This document shows, in pieces, positions 1 to 11,542 of a stretch of 64,000 nt of DNA. The notes beneath the pieces were generated by a model that was given only the letters and a program-made list of their open reading frames with translations, made no database searches and was not told the origin of the DNA. How positions within the stretch are numbered: position 1 is the first letter of the stretch; every line of letters begins with the position of its first letter. The stretch is from Azorinus chamasolen. Taxonomy: Eukaryota > Mollusca > Bivalvia > Cardiida > Solecurtidae. The translations under genes were made by a program, and so were the position numbers. The stretch is taken from positions 58,058,816 through 58,122,815 of the forward strand of contig OY755252.1 of NCBI GenBank assembly GCA_963576725.1, written 5' to 3'.

Positions 1-1900
1 AGTTGGCTTCCTTCTAAAAGGAAGCCAATGAGAGACCTGCAGCAGTTTTTTATCTAACATTTGCTATATACAGGGTCCGTTTGACAATGTTTTAGCACCG
101 GATCGTAAATAGGTTTCTATAAATAACTATTGGGCATATCAAGTAGTACGTGCGTTATAATTCGAACGAAGACGGTGAATATCAAGCGCCACTGCTTTGG
201 AGATATATAATGCTTTAATCGTTGCAAGTACATGGTGTTCTTAAAAAAAATATGTTCTGAAAAAAATCTTTGAATTGGAATTTATCCTGTCAGCAAGCTT
301 CTCTAGTGACGTAATAAAGGGGTGCGGATAAACTTAAGTTTCTTAGAATAGAATAGAATATATATTAGAACAGGTTTTATTTACCAACCATGGACCCTCT
401 CGGGTTACAAATGAATGCATACTAAAATATTTATGATTAACATAATTGACATGAAACTAAAGCATGTGTATAATATCTTAGGCACATATTGGTAAATCAC
501 GTATAAACAACAATGCATTTTATTCATCTTTTTTCCTCGTGGAGTTCTAAGACACATGGACACGCCAGTCAAAACATTGGTTTATGCATCTAGGAAACAC
601 TTCCAAGTAAGCTAGATCCTCCTATTAGTTTTCTTCCGGTAGTATCTAGAAGGTTTATTAGGTTAGTGATACTACTAACGGTTTCTAATGATCCTTAACA
701 ATGTAAATACATTTTCTGTAAATATGCATATCGGGAAAGTCACCAATAGAAATATACAAATAAGACAATAGAAAAAAACAGAGAATTTATTTGATTAAAT
801 TGGTTACGATTTATCAGTTTTATTAACTCGATCAGCTCGGTAAAATGTTTTTCTAATAAAAATAATGCTTTTGTGGCCCATTTTAGGCTGCGAATCTCAT
901 ATCCGCGGATATGAGAATCATATCCGGTATTTAGTCATACGGACTTAAATCCACCACTGGAGAAACGCTGTTTAATAAGTCGAATCAAGCCAGAAAGCAA
1001 AGGTTAATGGACAAAATATACATGTTCCATTCTACTCGCATGTTAATTAGATTAAGAAGCTCTTAAAGGGGCTGGAAATAGACATACATAATATGTTCAG
1101 CTCCATCGAAGTCAGTCTAAAAATCGAAACTGAGCTGACCGTTACTCGAATTTTATACGGAATGCTAAAATGATTGCACTTTGTTCTGGGATAAAATAAT
1201 CGTGTCTATCTGAATTAAAATATCGACAATCTGGATTCAACTGATCCTATTGTTCAAATTCAATCACGTTTTCTATAAATACTTTAATATTCAAACTCCT
1301 TATTGGTTAGTGATAGTTTGACTGTGTATTTTTTATATAACCAAAACTCGCGCATGCGAATAGCCACAACTCGTCCCGTCCGGTAGACAGCGATATTCTT
1401 TTTACTATCCCAATTCAAAACTCCTTGAGATAAATTGTAAACTATCCCAGAATACGCCGACATCCAATTCCAACACTGAGGAGAGACCTCATGGTCTCTC
1501 CAATAAATGAAAATCCGTTGATTTTTCCCATGGCCGAAACTGTAGAATTAGATCTGAAAAATAATATGTATGAGTAAAGGGACTAGCCTGGATAAATACG
1601 GGACAGTAATCATTCAAATAACATACCTTTTAGGGTTAGTTTATATTGGTGAATGGTTAAATTTGATATACGGTAGAGTAATTATTCAAACAGCATACAT
1701 GTTGTTTGAATATTGTTTTATAGAGTTGGTTAGTTAATATAAAGGGAAGTACTTCAAACGGCACTAGTGTACTTCAAACTTCACTAGTACACTACTGCAA
1801 TTCAATCCCCTTGTGGCAAACACCAACTTCCAGTTTTGGAAGATTGCTATCACTATTTCATTTGCACATTTCTGTTTTGCGCGCGGAGCATCTCCTTTGC
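1..1900. other. AT-rich sequence downstream of the PAN gene
   Basis: No gene is recognised. Small inversions are TTGGCTTCCTT..AAGGAAGCCAA at 3-28 (probably a cut MITE) and ATATCCGCGGATAT at 900-913. The duplicated word GTACTTCAAAC..CACTAGT occurs at 1748-1795. Confidence 0.6.
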
Positions 1901-1904
1901 TGTT

Positions 1905-2200
1905 TTACAGCAACATTTGTACTTGTATGTCAATAGGGTTCAGGCAATTTCTGTGGTAATGAGAAATGATGCCATCTGAGAAAAAACGTCCGGGAACCGT
2001 CAATGCCGTCTCCACTGAAAGGTAACACTCCATCTTCTCTGGCCAGTAATCCACTGACAAGCACAGGAAATCCGTTTCCGCGGCGCACAGTTGCATGCAT
2101 TCGTCGCCGGAGGAATCCCGAAGGGTTTTGTCGTTGTAACCTACGATATTGTAGCCGTAATGCGCCGTAAATGTTGACCCGTAGTTGCCTACGTCACAAG
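1905..2200 (-). CDS. Exon 3: second PAN/apple domain and stop
   Basis: The acceptor TTTCTAACAG ends at 2201. The first two bases complete a Ser codon with the last T of exon 2. The domain has the six-cysteine PAN order, with DEC..LC......LCLSVDY.....EC and a closing HRNC. The frame stays open to TAA at 1905. A poor GT at about 1922 could splice on, but the stop follows so closely that this is taken as the last coding exon. Confidence 0.65.
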
Positions 2201-5200
2201 CTGTTAGAAAACATGCAAATCGAGAAGTCAAAGACCCTTTTAAATACAGTAAAACCTCTCTATAACGGCCACTAAATTACATCAATTATTTTCGTGTTAA
2301 AGGCAGGTGGCTCTCTATAGCAAGGTGTAAGTAAATCAGAACTCTCCTATAGGAGCGTTCTGTTTTACTTTCACATTGCTTTAAGCAACCACCTGTCCTA
2401 TATACCAACTAATTAACACAATTTAGTGACCGTTATAGAGAGGTTTTACTGTATTCACAAGCATATATAAGATGCATGAATTAATATTTACCTCCATAAT
2501 ACGTTTTTTTAAATCTTTTCCTTCATATTAACACATGTTTACACATTTGAAAACAGGGCAGACCCAGATCAGACGGCGCCTATATATAGGGGCCATCTAA
2601 GCAGGGTCTGATCTATTTTGACATGATAGAAGTCTGAGTCTTCAATTTTTGTCAACGCAAAGAAATTCCATCAAAAGTTTACACTACAAAATGTTAGCTA
2701 ATAAATATTCAAAATGTCGTGATCTCTTTCGTAAATATTGAATAGGGAAATGGTTGACCCTTCACCGCCGATGTCGCATAAATGCACCACAACAAATAGC
2801 GCAGTCCCAGATCAGACGCCGCCTTTTCAAGGCGGCGTCTGATCAGGGACTTCACTTTTTGTCTAAATCTCTATTTCTGTATATGTGCTTTATTCCTTTG
2901 AAATTTTCATTTATTTATCTCATTTCCTTATTGTACCGAATGATTTAACAAAAAATGGATTGCAGACGACAATTAGAAATTTGGCACCGGAAGGGTTAAC
3001 GCATTTGTAAGCATGGTAGACCAAGGTCAGACTGTCCCTGTAGAAACCGTCTGATCAGGGTCTTCTCTGTTTGTACATGAAATTATGTAAAATTGGATTC
3101 GATACTTTCCGCCATGGTCAAACATTTATGTGTTCACGTGGCGTTATAAAAGATAATTCTAATTAGTATTCATAACATCAATATTTCCTAAATAAATGTT
3201 ATGAGTAATGGTTTAAATCTTTGTTTCAGAATAGTTTTTCACCAAACACTGTATTGTGATCACTTTTCCAAATGAGTTTAACCCTTTTACGGGCAATGTC
3301 GCATAAATACACCACGACAAATAGTGCAGTCCCAGATCAGACGCCGAATTCTGATCAGGGACTTCACTATTTGTCTCAAATTCTATTTATATATAATCTG
3401 TGCTTTATTCCTTTAAAGTTTGCATTTGTTTATCTTATTTCCTTATTAGATTCATATATGTGGTTTATTCCTTTGAAATTTAAATTTTATTTATAATAAT
3501 TTATGATACTGAAATGTTTTAACAAAACTTGGATGCAGACGACAATTAGAAATGTGATGTCATAGAGGTTAATGACTGTCTGCATATCGAGTGAGATGGG
3601 GTTTACGGCACTGCGACACTACATATTGCGTCAATATGAATATTCATTAGGTGGCTTATTAAATTTATCTTAAGAGCAATGACATGTTTTACAATGGAAG
3701 GAAAACATGTGGAATCGTATCTATATTTTTTTCATTAACATACACAGCAGCCCTGATGAGACAGTTCCCACACATGTCATCTGTCTCAGTTTTCTATATA
3801 TACTCAAATGGGTAAACTATCGACACAACCAGGTAGTTAGATATTTCAGTAATTATTAATTTAGATATTTATTAATAAGAAATTTAGATGTAAATTTGTT
3901 AATTGTCCAGTTTACGAAATAATTACACGAAATAAGTAAATAGAGGATATTACATGAGTGTGCATTACACATTGTAGTTATGAAACGAGTTTACTATAAT
4001 AATATGACACGAGCTTTAGTCATATTCATTACAGTAAACGAGTTTCATAAAAACAATGTATAATGAATACGAATGTAAGATTCTTTTTATCACCTAATCC
4101 TTAAAATGCCATAGAAAATAAAACAGACTAGCTGGCGACTGTTTCTGCCATTGCTTTACAAACAGCGTAGTAATACAACGGACGACGCGAATGGAGAGCT
4201 GTGATTGGCTAACGCTATTTAAATGAGCGATACGATTGGCTAACCTGCTAATTTGCATAATAAATGCACTAGTGCAATTCTGCGAAATACGGCACTCTGT
4301 TACGGCACTCCCGCATGGTAGATTATGTGATAAACGAAAATATGTCCAGCTGATGACAGTGCTGGTATTGAAATGTTAAGAACCTCTACCCTCTCCCCTG
4401 CTGGAGATTCCAGTACAGACCTATTTTAATTGGCAGTAAGCGGTCACGTGGTTTTATGTGGAGAGGATCTATTGTTTCTTACATGTAACGCAGCTTTCAT
4501 TGGTATATTTGTAGCTGTATCCCGGCAAACACATACAGATGGTGTTGTTCGATTCGTTCGAGTCACACATGCTGTTTGGTACCGCGCACTCGAAGGAAGA
4601 AGTGCACTCCTGGTTAATCAATTTTTCGCTAAAGTGCTGCAAAATAATAAGCACGAAATTGCAACAAACTGATACAAATAACATAGCACAGGCAACGAGA
4701 GTATCTGAATCCAAATGGAATGATGTACGCGCCGCGGTTATAAGTGTAAAGGGGGATATGTTACCCCAGAAAAAAAATGAAATTGTGTAGTCTTGAAACC
4801 ATTGTGACAAATGGACCATTTGCTCCAATAGGTGATTTTTATAGAGGCGTCGAAAGGCGTCAATATGAGGGAATATGTTAAAGCTTATATTACAAGACAG
4901 AACGTTTATCAGTTTATCATGCTCCCTTAGCCTTCGTTCGGTGTTCCCTTTTGGCCATACTATTGTTGTGCGTATCGCTAGTTACGCTCCTAATATATAA
5001 TCTGTTGATATCGTTCTACCTCAACCACAACCCAAAGATATATTACAGATGTCGCCGACAGATGATCATGACTTACCTCTATATATAACGAACCAAATTA
5101 TGCAAGGAAATCGTATGCAAAACGATGTGTAGGCTAGCTGCGAGACTTATAAGAAATATCATATAAGGTCATAATATCATAAGGCAATGTAGTGTTTCAC

Positions 5201-7914
5201 AAACTGGATATACATGTATAATAAAGTACAACATACAGAATAGTGGCAAGTCTCAAACGGTTGAATACGGATGTCACTACTACACGCACATAATATCTAC
5301 CTTAAGGTCTAGTTATTGTCTGTAAAGCTTATTGCAGGTCAAACGTAAAGCAGACTGTTTATATAGGACTTTTCTGTATTACATTTGATCTGCATCAACC
5401 CTTTACTTTATGTAAGCGTATTTTAACGCATCTCCAAACAGAGTAGACCCGTCTGATCAGGGTCTGCTCTGTTTGCTTATGGTGTAATATAGATCAGATT
5501 CTACAGCTTCTGCCTGAGCCAAAATGTCATTTGTTCATATGCCATTATACAAAATGATCTTATTAATATTCATGATGTCATTATTTCTTACATGAGTATA
5601 CATCAGGGAAAAGGGTTGAGCAATCACCTGTTTTTAAGACGCATATACTAAATAAATGAATTGCCGCTCAGGACAGGCTTTGCCGTAATGCCAGTGTCTT
5701 GATTGTAATTGAACAGCGTGTTAGTAGGCTACACGTATCACCACATCAGGCGCCAATATAATAAACGTTATGAGTAGGAATCCATTATCAAGTACCCGAT
5801 CGGTCAGATTTTGATCAAGTAATAACCCATTTGCGCCCAGTGGATTCTTCCATGTTTGTATATTGGATTAGTCCAATATTAATTTAAGGGGTGCCTGGCC
5901 TAAATTTTCAATTCCGTTTGGTTTTAAATTGAAATTCCTATCAGCAAACAGTATAGACTCTGATCAGACGCCGCATTATGCAACTACACTGTTTACCTAT
6001 GTCCCATATATGGGATCCAGGGAACAAATAGGTTTAAATCTATAATACATGTAATTGGTTGTCTATCTGAGCCACTAGCAAACGTCATTCATTAGAATCT
6101 ATAATAAGTTGTTGTCTATTTGACTCACTAACAAATGCCATTCATTAGAATCTATAATAGCTTGTTGTCTATCTGAGCCACTAACAAATGCCATTCATTA
6201 GAATATAGGGTTAATCCTACTGTAATTTGAAATTTGCGACGGTATATGAGGTTTTTAACGGTCGCAAATGATTTTAATGGCGACGCCTTCGGCGTCGCCA
6301 TTAAAATCATTTGCGACCGTTAAAAACCTCATATACCGTCGCAAATTTCAAATTACAGTAGGATTAACCCTATTCTAACGCAATCTTAACACGAAAAATG
6401 CCAAATTGTTGTTATATCCTATGCGCGCAGTTGATTGAATGAGTGATGAGGCGAGAAATAGTGCCCAGTTTCTCTCAGATTTCTTAAAATAACTGGATTT
6501 TTTCACCCTGGTTTACACAGTCAAAATACCGGCCCAGTTGTAAGTTCACTATTACATTTGTCATGAATCATTATGCGACAGCTATTTTACATTTCAATAC
6601 ACTTTCAATACACATGTCAGGAAACGTAACGTTATCTTAGTCTTTGGCGCCGTACGCAAAAACGTCGTCTGTAACAATGACGTCACGTTATAACGTTATG
6701 TTTGAATAGTATGATAAATAAGGTTGAATCTGAATCACAACGCTTTGAGTATATCAATAATTCTCCACATGACATATAAAAGACCAAACTCCTCACAGTG
6801 ATCTCCCTTGTCACTACGTACGGTGATCACTGCCACCACAAGTTTTTTTAGCTGAATTTCAGCTAAAATTTGTTTTTGTATTTTTTATTTATTTTAATAT
6901 TAATTTCAATAGTTTTCGATTTTGTTTCATATTTCAGCACCGGTAAAGCCAGTAAAGTAGAACAATAATCTGCTTTCCTAAAAAAAGATTTTTGTAACCT
7001 ATTACACGATTATTTTTAATTCTCTATATCGTGGTGACGTCACAATAATGACGGCGCCTTAACAACGTTGAAAACAATAGCTTAGTTACGCCGAAATAGC
7101 GTCTGCCATAGTTTGATCACATGATGTACACCATGGTCACGTGGATGTTGTGGTGGCAGGGATCTCTTCAGCGTAGCGATCAGGGGAGATAACTGCGTTG
7201 GAGGTTGATAAAAGACCGGTCAAGTCGTGACAAAGAATGGAAATTAATAACTTTCAAAATACCGGACTGAACTTGAATATATGTCAGTGTATGCATACGA
7301 ATTTATCAGTAGATCTAAGTGTTTGATAAACAAAGCGCATTAATATATTAACAGGTTAATGCTGTTATTCGGCCGTTTTCGATTGGTTGAATTTGCGACA
7401 TATAAAACAGTTTTTATATGCCGCAAATTTAGTCACATGAGCCAATCAGATTGCAGAAAATTGACAGATTGCGTTAGAATGCTCCATTTCTCACAATTGA
7501 TTGAAAAAGTGACCTTTACAGAGGTATCAAAAGGCGTCAATATAAGTGCATGGGTGAAAGCAGAGGGGACGTGTTTGGCAAATCTTTTATAACATAACAG
7601 TCAAAGAATCAGAGAGTTCTTACCTTTTTCAATGTTCCATAATGCACCATCGATACACAAGTACCCAGGGATAGGTATCGCTCCGAGTTTAGATGGCAAC
7701 CCTTGCTAACTAGATCGTATTTCACCGAAAGGCATTTGCCATGTGTAGAACAAAGACTACAGCATTTTATAAAGGAGACGACGTTGTTAAGACTGTCTAC
7801 AACGATACCGTAGGTGAAACCACAACCCATGCTGACGTCATAGAAACTTTCGCGAAGCTCGCCCAAGGTGCCGGGATGCATCAACATCATAGCCAAAACC
7901 AGTAGAGAGACCAT
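1905..7914 (-). CDS. Secreted PAN/apple - EB/EGF-like - PAN protein, three-exon gene (exons 7914-7624, 4636-4483, 2200-1905)
   Basis: The predicted product is a 246-residue secreted protein. Exon 1 gives a signal peptide (residues 1-18, hydrophobic core LLVLAMML) and a PAN-like domain (about 24-95). Exon 2 gives a six-cysteine EB/EGF-like module (about 107-147). Exon 3 gives a second PAN/apple domain (cysteines near 150, 183, 187, 195, 207, 234). The exons join because the phases agree: exon 1 ends in phase 0, exon 2 starts at a codon and ends in phase 1, and exon 3 needs phase 1. Both introns have GT..AG borders. PAN domains bind proteins or sugars and EB modules are extracellular, so an adhesion, lectin-like or immune role is plausible; this is inference. 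The 2982-bp and 2282-bp introns are full of MITEs. An in-frame TAA lies just upstream of the ATG. No clear poly(A) signal follows the stop, so further exons through a weak GT near 1920 cannot be excluded. Confidence 0.7.
2247..2451. mobile_element. TA-flanked MITE, family E (E1)
   Basis: TA|CAGTAAAACCTCTCTATAACGG..CCGTTATAGAGAGGTTTTACTG|TA, a 205-bp element with long near-perfect ends and inner GCAGGTGGCT..AACCACCTG arms. Tip CTCCTATAGGAGCG. It lies immediately upstream of PAN exon 3, in intron 2. Confidence 0.93.
2557..2632. mobile_element. Family D core palindrome (D1)
   Basis: GCAGACCCAGATCAGACGGC and GGGTCTGATC arms around a CCTATATATAGG tip. The element probably runs to the TTGA at 2754, where A1 begins, so the two are joined end to end. 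Confidence 0.65.
2758..2995. mobile_element. TTAA-bounded MITE, family A (copy A1)
   Basis: It begins CCCTTCACCGCCGATG and ends CACCGGAAGGG|TTAA (left target mutated to TTGA). Internal palindrome: CCCAGATCAGACGCCGCC..GGCGGCGTCTGATCAGGG. CCC..GGG ends with TTAA target copies are the piggyBac signature. No transposase is present. Confidence 0.8.
3000..3277. mobile_element. Family D MITE between A1 and A2 (D2)
   Basis: It fills the interval between two TTAA sites. The core is TAGACCAAGGTCAGAC..GTCTGATCAGGGTC, decayed. It shares each TTAA junction with an A element. Confidence 0.55.
3282..3568. mobile_element. TTAA-bounded MITE, family A (copy A2)
   Basis: The left end TTAA|CCCTTTTACGGGC is clear; the right end has decayed to GATGTCATAGAGG|TTAA. 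An internal duplication of the TTTGAAATTT region makes it longer than its relatives. Confidence 0.7.
4483..4636 (-). CDS. Exon 2: six-cysteine EB/EGF-like module
   Basis: The acceptor is a pyrimidine-rich tract ending TTTTGCAG|CAC at 4637-4638, and the donor is ACAT|GTAAGA at 4482. The 154-nt exon encodes 51 residues plus one base. Cysteine spacing is C-x5-C-x6-C-x9-C-x-C-x12-C with an LPGY turn, as in EB modules and EGF-like repeats. An overlapping plus-strand open frame in the same place is a shadow. Confidence 0.68.
4770..4878. mobile_element. Family F right-half fragment
   Basis: GTCTTGAAACCATTGTGACAAATGG..GGCGTCGAAAGGCGTCAATATGAGGGAATATG|TTAA. It lies just upstream of exon 2 of the PAN gene, in intron 1. 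Confidence 0.6.
5399..5615. mobile_element. Family D MITE (D3), in intron 1 of the PAN gene
   Basis: TCAA|CCCTTTACTTTATG at the left and CATCAGGGAAAAGGG|TTGA at the right. The core is CAAACAGAGTAGACCCGTCTGATCAGGGTC with the usual hairpin tip deleted. A close relative is at 39271-39530. Confidence 0.8.
5826..6035. mobile_element. Family D variant starting CCCATTTGCGC (P2a)
   Basis: TAA|CCCATTTGCGCCCAGTGG, then a ..TCCATATTGGATTAGTCCAATA.. hairpin and a core AGTATAGACTCTGATCAGACGCC. It is closely similar to 18428-18630. Confidence 0.7.
6205..6373. repeat. Perfect 169-bp palindrome (83-bp arms, 3-nt loop)
   Basis: Reading both arms base by base, the left arm from ATAGGGTTAATCC to GGCGACGCC is exactly matched by its reverse complement, leaving only TTC as loop. 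TTAATCCTACTG...CAGTAGGATTAA ends suggest a TTAA-targeting MITE. It lies in intron 1 of the PAN gene. A degenerate relative is at 7391-7428. Confidence 0.95.
7391..7428. repeat. Short degenerate palindrome related to the 6.2-kb hairpin
   Basis: AATTTGCGACATATAAAAC is followed by a near-inverse copy ending GCCGCAAATT. The motif AATTTGCGAC is shared with the perfect palindrome at 6205. It sits in or next to F-like sequence (about 7360-7595, ending AAAAGGCGTCAATAT). Confidence 0.7.
7624..7914 (-). CDS. Exon 1: signal peptide and first PAN-like domain
   Basis: The ATG at 7914 is followed by a hydrophobic leader ending near GTLG, then a domain with seven cysteines in the pattern C..CC..LC....KCLSV.Y.....GC.LNS, typical of PAN/apple folds. 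The exon is 291 nt (97 codons) and ends KK before a consensus donor AAG|GTAAGA at 7623. An in-frame TAA lies 24 nt upstream of the ATG and no other in-frame ATG intervenes. The bases before the ATG (ATTATTCAG) could also be a splice acceptor for a 5' UTR intron. Confidence 0.7.
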
Positions 7915-8026
7915 GGCTGAATAATTAACAAAACATTAGTATAATCCCACGTTTTAATTATTAATCGTTTTAATTAGTTTACACTTTATTCAATATATAA
8001 CATTTCTGCACAGAGAGTATATTATA

Positions 8027-8386
8027 CAGTGCTCCCTCCCTACAACGACCCTCCCAATAACCATTCCCTCCTTACAACAACGCATGTCACTGTTTCCGAA
8101 ACAACAAGGCTCCAGAAACAACTTTTTCCCATCGTATTTTCTTTATGCCTCCATCAAACCCTATGTTGTGACCACTCTTTCGAATCGTCACTTTGTGACG
8201 ATTCGAAAGAGTGGTCACAACATAGGGTTTGATTGAGGCATAACGGTTTTAGTTCTCGAAATAATCTTATCTGGGGACCTGCAAACAAGCTAATTGTGTT
8301 TGATTTTCCCTCCCTATAACAACTCCCTCTGAACAACACATACACTCTTCGTATCCCAAAGGGTGTCGTTGTAGAGAGGGAGCACT
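8027..8386. mobile_element. TA-flanked MITE, family G (G1)
   Basis: TA|CAGTGCTCCCTCCCTACAACG at the left; AGAGAGGGAGCACT at the right. The centre (8144-8242) is a 99-bp palindrome with loop TTT and one mismatch. It lies just upstream of the PAN gene start. Confidence 0.9.
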
Positions 8387-8543
8387 TTAGACCCAAATTA
8401 GACAGCTCCTCTGGGAACCTTCTGTTCATCCCCTACTCTTTTAACATTATACAGGCCTGATTCAGCAATTACTGCCATAGCCAACCTTTCATTTTTTCTC
8501 ATGCCAGTATCAAATCATCCTGTTAATATTCACGATGTCAATG

Positions 8544-8851
8544 CAGTCAGACTTCGATATATCGAACTTCAAGGGACCATACAAATTAGTTCGAGATACA
8601 AGAGGTTCGAGTTATCCAATTTTTAATCTGACCAATATCCCAAGCTCACAGGTTAATGCAGGTCTAAAGTAATGCTGAAAGCTCCTGCAGGACTATAGAC
8701 CTGTATTAAGCTGTCACAATTGTTTCTAGATATGTGTATAGTGATGCTTTTTAGAACAATTCTGTACTGCACGTTTTGGAAGGACCGAACTATTAATTCG
8801 ATTTATCCCTAAGTTTGAGTTATCCGAGTTCGATATATCGAAGTTCAACTG
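8544..8851. mobile_element. TA-flanked MITE, family E variant (E2)
   Basis: CAGTCAGACTTCGATATATCG..CGATATATCGAAGTTCAACTG|TA, 308 bp. The inner part has GGTTAATGCAGGTC..AGACCTGTATTAAGC and tip GCTCCTGCAGGA, like E4. The left TA is mutated to TG. Confidence 0.85.
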
Positions 8852-9176
8852 TATTTACACGAATATGAAGTAAGAGGTTAACTAAGTAAGAGCTTAATTT
8901 TCATACACACGGACGAATGAGTATTTGGTAAATATTGAGAATCATTTTTTTCATAAAATGTACAAATTGGTCATGAACACTTACCGCGCTGAGAAAAAAT
9001 AATGTGTGCTCAAAATAGGACACGTAGCAATTCTTAATTAAAAAGAAACTAATTTCCGATCGTCGTATAGCTCGGTTGCAGATATGACGCCGAGTTACTC
9101 CGTATCTTATCTGGATCTGGATCTAATCAAATTGTACTTCGCATGAGAAGAGTTTATGCATGCATTATACATTTAA

Positions 9177-9397
9177 CCCTTTCGGCGCAAAATTTCTAAT
9201 TGTCGTCTGCCAACCATTTTTGTTAAATCATTCGGTAAAATTAAGGACATAAGATAACTAAATGCATATTTCAAAGGAACAAAGCACACATATATAGAAA
9301 TAGAATTTAAGACAAAAAGTGATGTCCCTGATTGGATTGCAATCTGGGATTGCACTATTTGTCGTGGCGCATTTTTGCGACATTGGCAGTGAAAGGG
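9177..9397. mobile_element. TTAA-bounded MITE, family A, inverted (A3)
   Basis: TTAA|CCCTTTCGGCGC..CAGTGAAAGGG|TTAA. The arms match A1, but the central palindrome is shortened to a GTCCCTGATT..AATCTGGGAT stub. Confidence 0.85.
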
Positions 9398-9879
9398 TTA
9401 ACCATCGTCACGTTTAGCTCACCGTGACTGCCATTTTTTTAACAGCTTGGGTCCAGATAAGACGCCGAGTAACTCGGCAACTCGTCATAACCCAATCGGT
9501 GTGCCACTCGTTCAATAGTTTCTCAAATGTGTTTCAGCCAACTGGATTACTTTTACAAAAATGATTGCAATGCAAGTTTCATCTAACATCATTTTTGATA
9601 GCATGAGAAGTAATATGATCATTTATGTGATATGTTCTTCAGTCTTGTCTGGCTCTACACTGTTTACAAGGGCATAAAAACGTCACTATCAGGTAAATTG
9701 TAAAACCCTGTTTTTGCGATTGCACGTGTCCAAAAATAAACTATTAAAGCATTCTTCGAATGGGTGATTTTTGATAGACTTCATTTGCAGATATGACCTT
9801 TGGAATATAATTTACTATGCAAACAGCGCAGACCCTAATAAAATAATCCCTACATCGTTTGCTTATGTCCCCTTCTTAA

Positions 9880-10102
9880 CCCTTTCACTGCCGATGTTGC
9901 ATAAATGCACCACGACACATAGTGCAGTCCCAGATCAGACGCCGCCTCTGATCAGGGACTTCCCATTTTGTCTCGATCTCTAGTTCTTGATCTGTGTTTT
10001 ATTCCTTTGAATTCTGTATTTATTTTTTCCATTCCTTATTTCACCGAATGATTTAACAAAATTGAGTTGCAGACAACAATTAGAAATTTGGCGCTGAAAG
10101 AG
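9880..10102. mobile_element. TTAA-bounded MITE, family A (A4)
   Basis: TTAA|CCCTTTCACTGCCG at the left and GGCGCTGAAAGAG|TTAA at the right. The centre has lost most of one palindrome arm. Confidence 0.85.
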
Positions 10103-10524
10103 TTAAGGGCACTAGACATAAAACAAAAGTAACCATCGAAGATAATATCAAATTACAATGTAATTCGTTTTCCAATTAAGATGCGCACTTAATTCTGTTG
10201 TGTCGAATGTACCAAACGTTCACGTTTTTCTTCTCACATTTTTTTTTAAATTCGAACTTAACATGTTTGGTTTTTTTACCTTCATTTACATTTGCCAGGT
10301 AAACTTCACGCAACACACTTCTGTTGAACACACTTCCTACCACAGTCTATATCCAAGGTGACATGTTCGCGAAGTGACATACCCCCTTGTAGAATTCTCG
10401 GAAGCAATGCAACGGCGATATTAGGGAGTATATTTACAGACCCATTACAATAATAGCAACTGATGGTCATTTATTGAAATGTAAACACATTGACACATTA
10501 TTATTTTCTAGTTTATTGACTTAA

Positions 10525-10575
10525 CCCTTCAATTGCTATTCACGTCAATATACCTACCTGTAAATAGTGAAGACG
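10525..10575. mobile_element. Family C left-end fragment
   Basis: TTAA|CCCTTCAATTGCTATTCACG continues as C1 to GTAAATAGTGAAGACGCTCG and then stops matching. Confidence 0.75.
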
Positions 10576-10698
10576 CTCGTAAATATATCGGCGATATCGG
10601 ACTGAAAACATTTCACACATGCAATTAATATACATTCTCTATAGCAATCACTAAAACACAAATTGGCATACTTTCAAATAGGCGATTATACCACTTAA

Positions 10699-10940
10699 CC
10701 CTTTCCCTATTGTATGTCTATTACAAAATTCAATACCTACTGAATATCCATGGACAATATAGTTATAAAGAAATATGGGAGGTGAAACAATGCAGAAATT
10801 TTAGAAAGCAAATAAACAGATCTGGCAAATTCTATTAGCAAACAGAACATACTCTGATCAGACGGCTCCTATAGGAGCTGTTTGGTCTGAGTATACTCTG
10901 TTTGCAAATGCGTGAAAACACGTTTATATGAAGGAAAGAG
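10699..10940. mobile_element. Family D MITE (D4)
   Basis: TTAA|CCCTTTCCCTATTG..TGAAGGAAAGAG|TTAA. The core has the tip GCTCCTATAGGAGC within GATCAGACG..TTTGGTCTGAG and an AACAGA/TCTGTTTGC base. Confidence 0.88.
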
Positions 10941-10944
10941 TTAA

Positions 10945-11540
10945 TTAATATAGAAAGAGAGTAATGCATTAAGTTGTTAATGGATTTTTCTGCATTGCTG
11001 TTTTCATAGAGTGGAAACTACAGAATTGAAACGAACAAGCTGTATTGTGTTAATGTTCTGTTGATTACCCATTTCAAGATTCATTAATCCGCATGTTTTA
11101 TACACTTGAATGGACATAACTCGAACTAACATTTTCTTCTAACCGGACATCGCGTGATTGGCAGCGGAAAATTCGAAAATACAAACCGTCGCCATATTTA
11201 CTTTGCTTAGAAATATAAACTGTGGATAAATTTAATACTTATATAGTTAACTATGTTCTCGATTGACAATTAAACATTGTATAAATAATGACACTTTCGA
11301 GGTTTCATACATTCTAGGAAATGTACCTATTCGTTGTTTAAACATAGTTTTGTGATTTGCACTAAGCCCGGGCGTTTATCGTTATGTAAAACCCGTACTT
11401 TAATTATTCTTAGGTAGCAGGTAAGTCGAGTAAAACGAACGATCAACGGTTGTAGTAAAGACAATTTAATCAGACAATTTAATCATTCTTGTACAATGTG
11501 TATGTTTTTCATTGTATTTATGTACTATTTTGTGTGTTTT
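10945..11540. other. Non-coding interval left of the pearl-like element
   Basis: AT-rich with no recognisable gene, element border or strong repeat. Confidence 0.5.
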
Positions 11541-11542
11541 AT

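Noticed and set aside
2754..2948. 64-codon frame and similar frames at 3272, 9173, 9771, 13991 and 28737
   Set aside because: They read through family A MITEs; the shared peptide similarity comes from the repeat, not from a gene family.
8029..8429. Frames over 8.0-8.4, 16.5-17.0 and 20.8-21.2 kb (and 31.6-31.9 kb)
   Set aside because: They coincide with G and C MITEs and are mirrored on both strands because the elements are palindromic.
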